Shown here one piece after another: positions 4,649 to 5,574 of a stretch of DNA of 5,574 nucleotides; positions within the stretch are counted from its first letter, which is position 1; each line of letters starts with the position of its first letter. Both the position numbers and the translations under genes were made by a program. The stretch is from Vulcanisaeta distributa (GTDB lineage: Archaea > Thermoproteota > Thermoprotei > Thermoproteales > Thermocladiaceae): assembly GCA_002506645.1 (NCBI GenBank), contig DAXY01000051.1:19329-24902 (forward strand), in the 5' to 3' direction. Under the pieces are notes generated by a model that saw only the letters and a list, made by a program, of their open reading frames with translations, did not search any database and had not been told where the DNA came from.

Positions 4649-5574
4649 ATGCCTAGGATATTCAAGAACGAGGCTGCACTAACGCCGGAGTACATACCCA
4701 ACAAGCTGCCGCATAGGGAGGAGCAATTGAAGCAGCTTGAGACCTATTTTAGCGGCTTCCTCAGGGACCCAGGGTCTATGTATCCTAAGGTTATGCTCAT
4801 CGGCAGACCAGGTAGTGGTAAGACCGTGACGAGTAGGAAGTTTGGTAATTACATTGCGAGGTCGAGTGAGAGGGTTAGGTACGTACACGTGTCCTGCTTC
4901 CTCAATAGAACACTGAGTTCGGTGCTAAAGGACATTGGTGTTCAATTAAACATCGCAATACCGAAGAGGGGGTTCTCAACCGAGGAATTGCTCAAGATGC
5001 TCCTGGACATGGTCAGGGAGAAGGACATATACGCAATAGTGGCTCTCGACGACGTCTTCCACCTAGTCAATAACAGCGGTCCACACGCGTTGGGCACGCT
5101 GATAAGGCTTGGTGAGGAATACGTAAGTAGGGGTGATAGGTATAGGTTTGGATTAATCCTAATTAGCCAGGACCTAACCTTCAAGGACCAACTCGATAGG
5201 AGCTCGCAAAGCGCCCTAGGAAACGCCGTGATTAGGTTTGAGCCGTACACGAAGGATCAAATATTCGAGATACTCCTGGCCAGGGCCCAGGAGGCCTTGG
5301 CTGATGGGGTGTATGATGAGGAAATACTGGAGATGATAGCTGACGTGGCTGGCGTTGATGAGAAGTCTATGGATGAGCATAGGGGCGATGCTAGGTATGC
5401 CATTGACATACTGTGGAGGGCGTCCAAGCTGGCCGAGATGAAGGGCGCTGATAGGGTGTTGCCGGAGCATGTTAGGGAGGCGATAAAGAACACCCTTAGG
5501 GGCATTAGGAGTGATGAGTTGAGGATGCTACCCCTACATGAGAAGATATTCCTGCTCGCCATAGTGAGGAGTCT
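4649..5574 (+). CDS. cdc6: Orc1/Cdc6 replication initiator, AAA+ ATPase (3' partial)
   Basis: This is an archaeal origin-recognition and helicase-loading protein, cut by the right edge after 308 codons; family members usually have about 380-420 residues. The N-terminal IFKNEAALTPEYIP (4-17) and HREEQL (22-27) are typical of Orc1/Cdc6. Walker A is GRPGSGKT (52-59). Walker B is IVALDDV (130-136), with Asp where most members have Glu. Sensor 1 is in LILISQD (169-175), with Ser-Gln-Asp instead of the usual Ser-Asn-Asp. Sensor 2 is GDAR (246-249). The start of the C-terminal winged-helix domain is visible at about 292-308 (RMLPLHEKIFLLAIV). ATG 4649 gives a full N-terminus. The gene follows an 81-base spacer and probably has its own promoter. 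The deviating Walker B and sensor 1 suggest a secondary Orc1/Cdc6 paralogue with altered ATP turnover. The family call is firm; which paralogue it is remains open. Confidence 0.92.
   Translation, partial: MPRIFKNEAALTPEYIPNKLPHREEQLKQLETYFSGFLRDPGSMYPKVMLIGRPGSGKTVTSRKFGNYIARSSERVRYVHVSCFLNRTLSSVLKDIGVQLNIAIPKRGFSTEELLKMLLDMVREKDIYAIVALDDVFHLVNNSGPHALGTLIRLGEEYVSRGDRYRFGLILISQDLTFKDQLDRSSQSALGNAVIRFEPYTKDQIFEILLARAQEALADGVYDEEILEMIADVAGVDEKSMDEHRGDARYAIDILWRASKLAEMKGADRVLPEHVREAIKNTLRGIRSDELRMLPLHEKIFLLAIVRS

Noticed and set aside
255..5562. Several open frames of 60-140 codons on the minus strand and a short + frame at 1314-1502
   Set aside because: They lie opposite or across well-supported genes and show no recognisable domain. 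The short + frame is a shadow except for its last 22 codons, which are treated as the start of the broken zinc-ribbon gene.

Overview
The window looks like chromosomal DNA of a hyperthermophilic crenarchaeote, most likely of the Thermoproteales (Vulcanisaeta/Caldivirga-like). The reasons are heavy AGG (Arg) and ATA (Ile) codon use, TAATG and very short gene junctions, archaeal TATA boxes at leaderless spacing, and strictly archaeal proteins: archaeal-type riboflavin synthase, an MJ1611-like GH57 enzyme, a stand-alone THUMP protein and Orc1/Cdc6. The genus is an inference from style, not from a database match. All recognised genes are on the + strand.

Left block (1-1707). A Cas4-like/RecB-type PD-(D/E)XK nuclease with a complete four-cysteine Fe-S pattern is open at the left edge. 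It is coupled by a 1-base overlap to a second Cas4-like protein that keeps the four cysteines but has lost the ExK nuclease motif. This active/inactive pair is the best candidate for an uncharacterised module. No CRISPR repeats and no cas1 or cas2 are visible. The second gene runs into the remains of a small zinc-ribbon gene (about 1434-1707) that is broken by a frame change and in-frame stops.

Middle block (1708-4567). An intergenic region with a TATA box and small palindromes precedes a tightly packed run of four genes: archaeal riboflavin synthase (ribC); a protein of about 186 residues that I do not recognise, with a strong TATA element just upstream; a GH57 amylase/glucanotransferase-like enzyme with its catalytic motifs intact; and a stand-alone THUMP-domain protein. 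Gaps are 16, 5 and 4 bases, so partial or full co-transcription is likely, although no shared pathway is obvious.

Right block (4568-5574). An AT-rich 81-base spacer with an inverted repeat and a T-tract leads into an orc1/cdc6 replication-initiator gene. The gene is cut by the right edge just as its C-terminal winged-helix domain begins. An origin near this gene is possible, but no recognisable ORB element is present.
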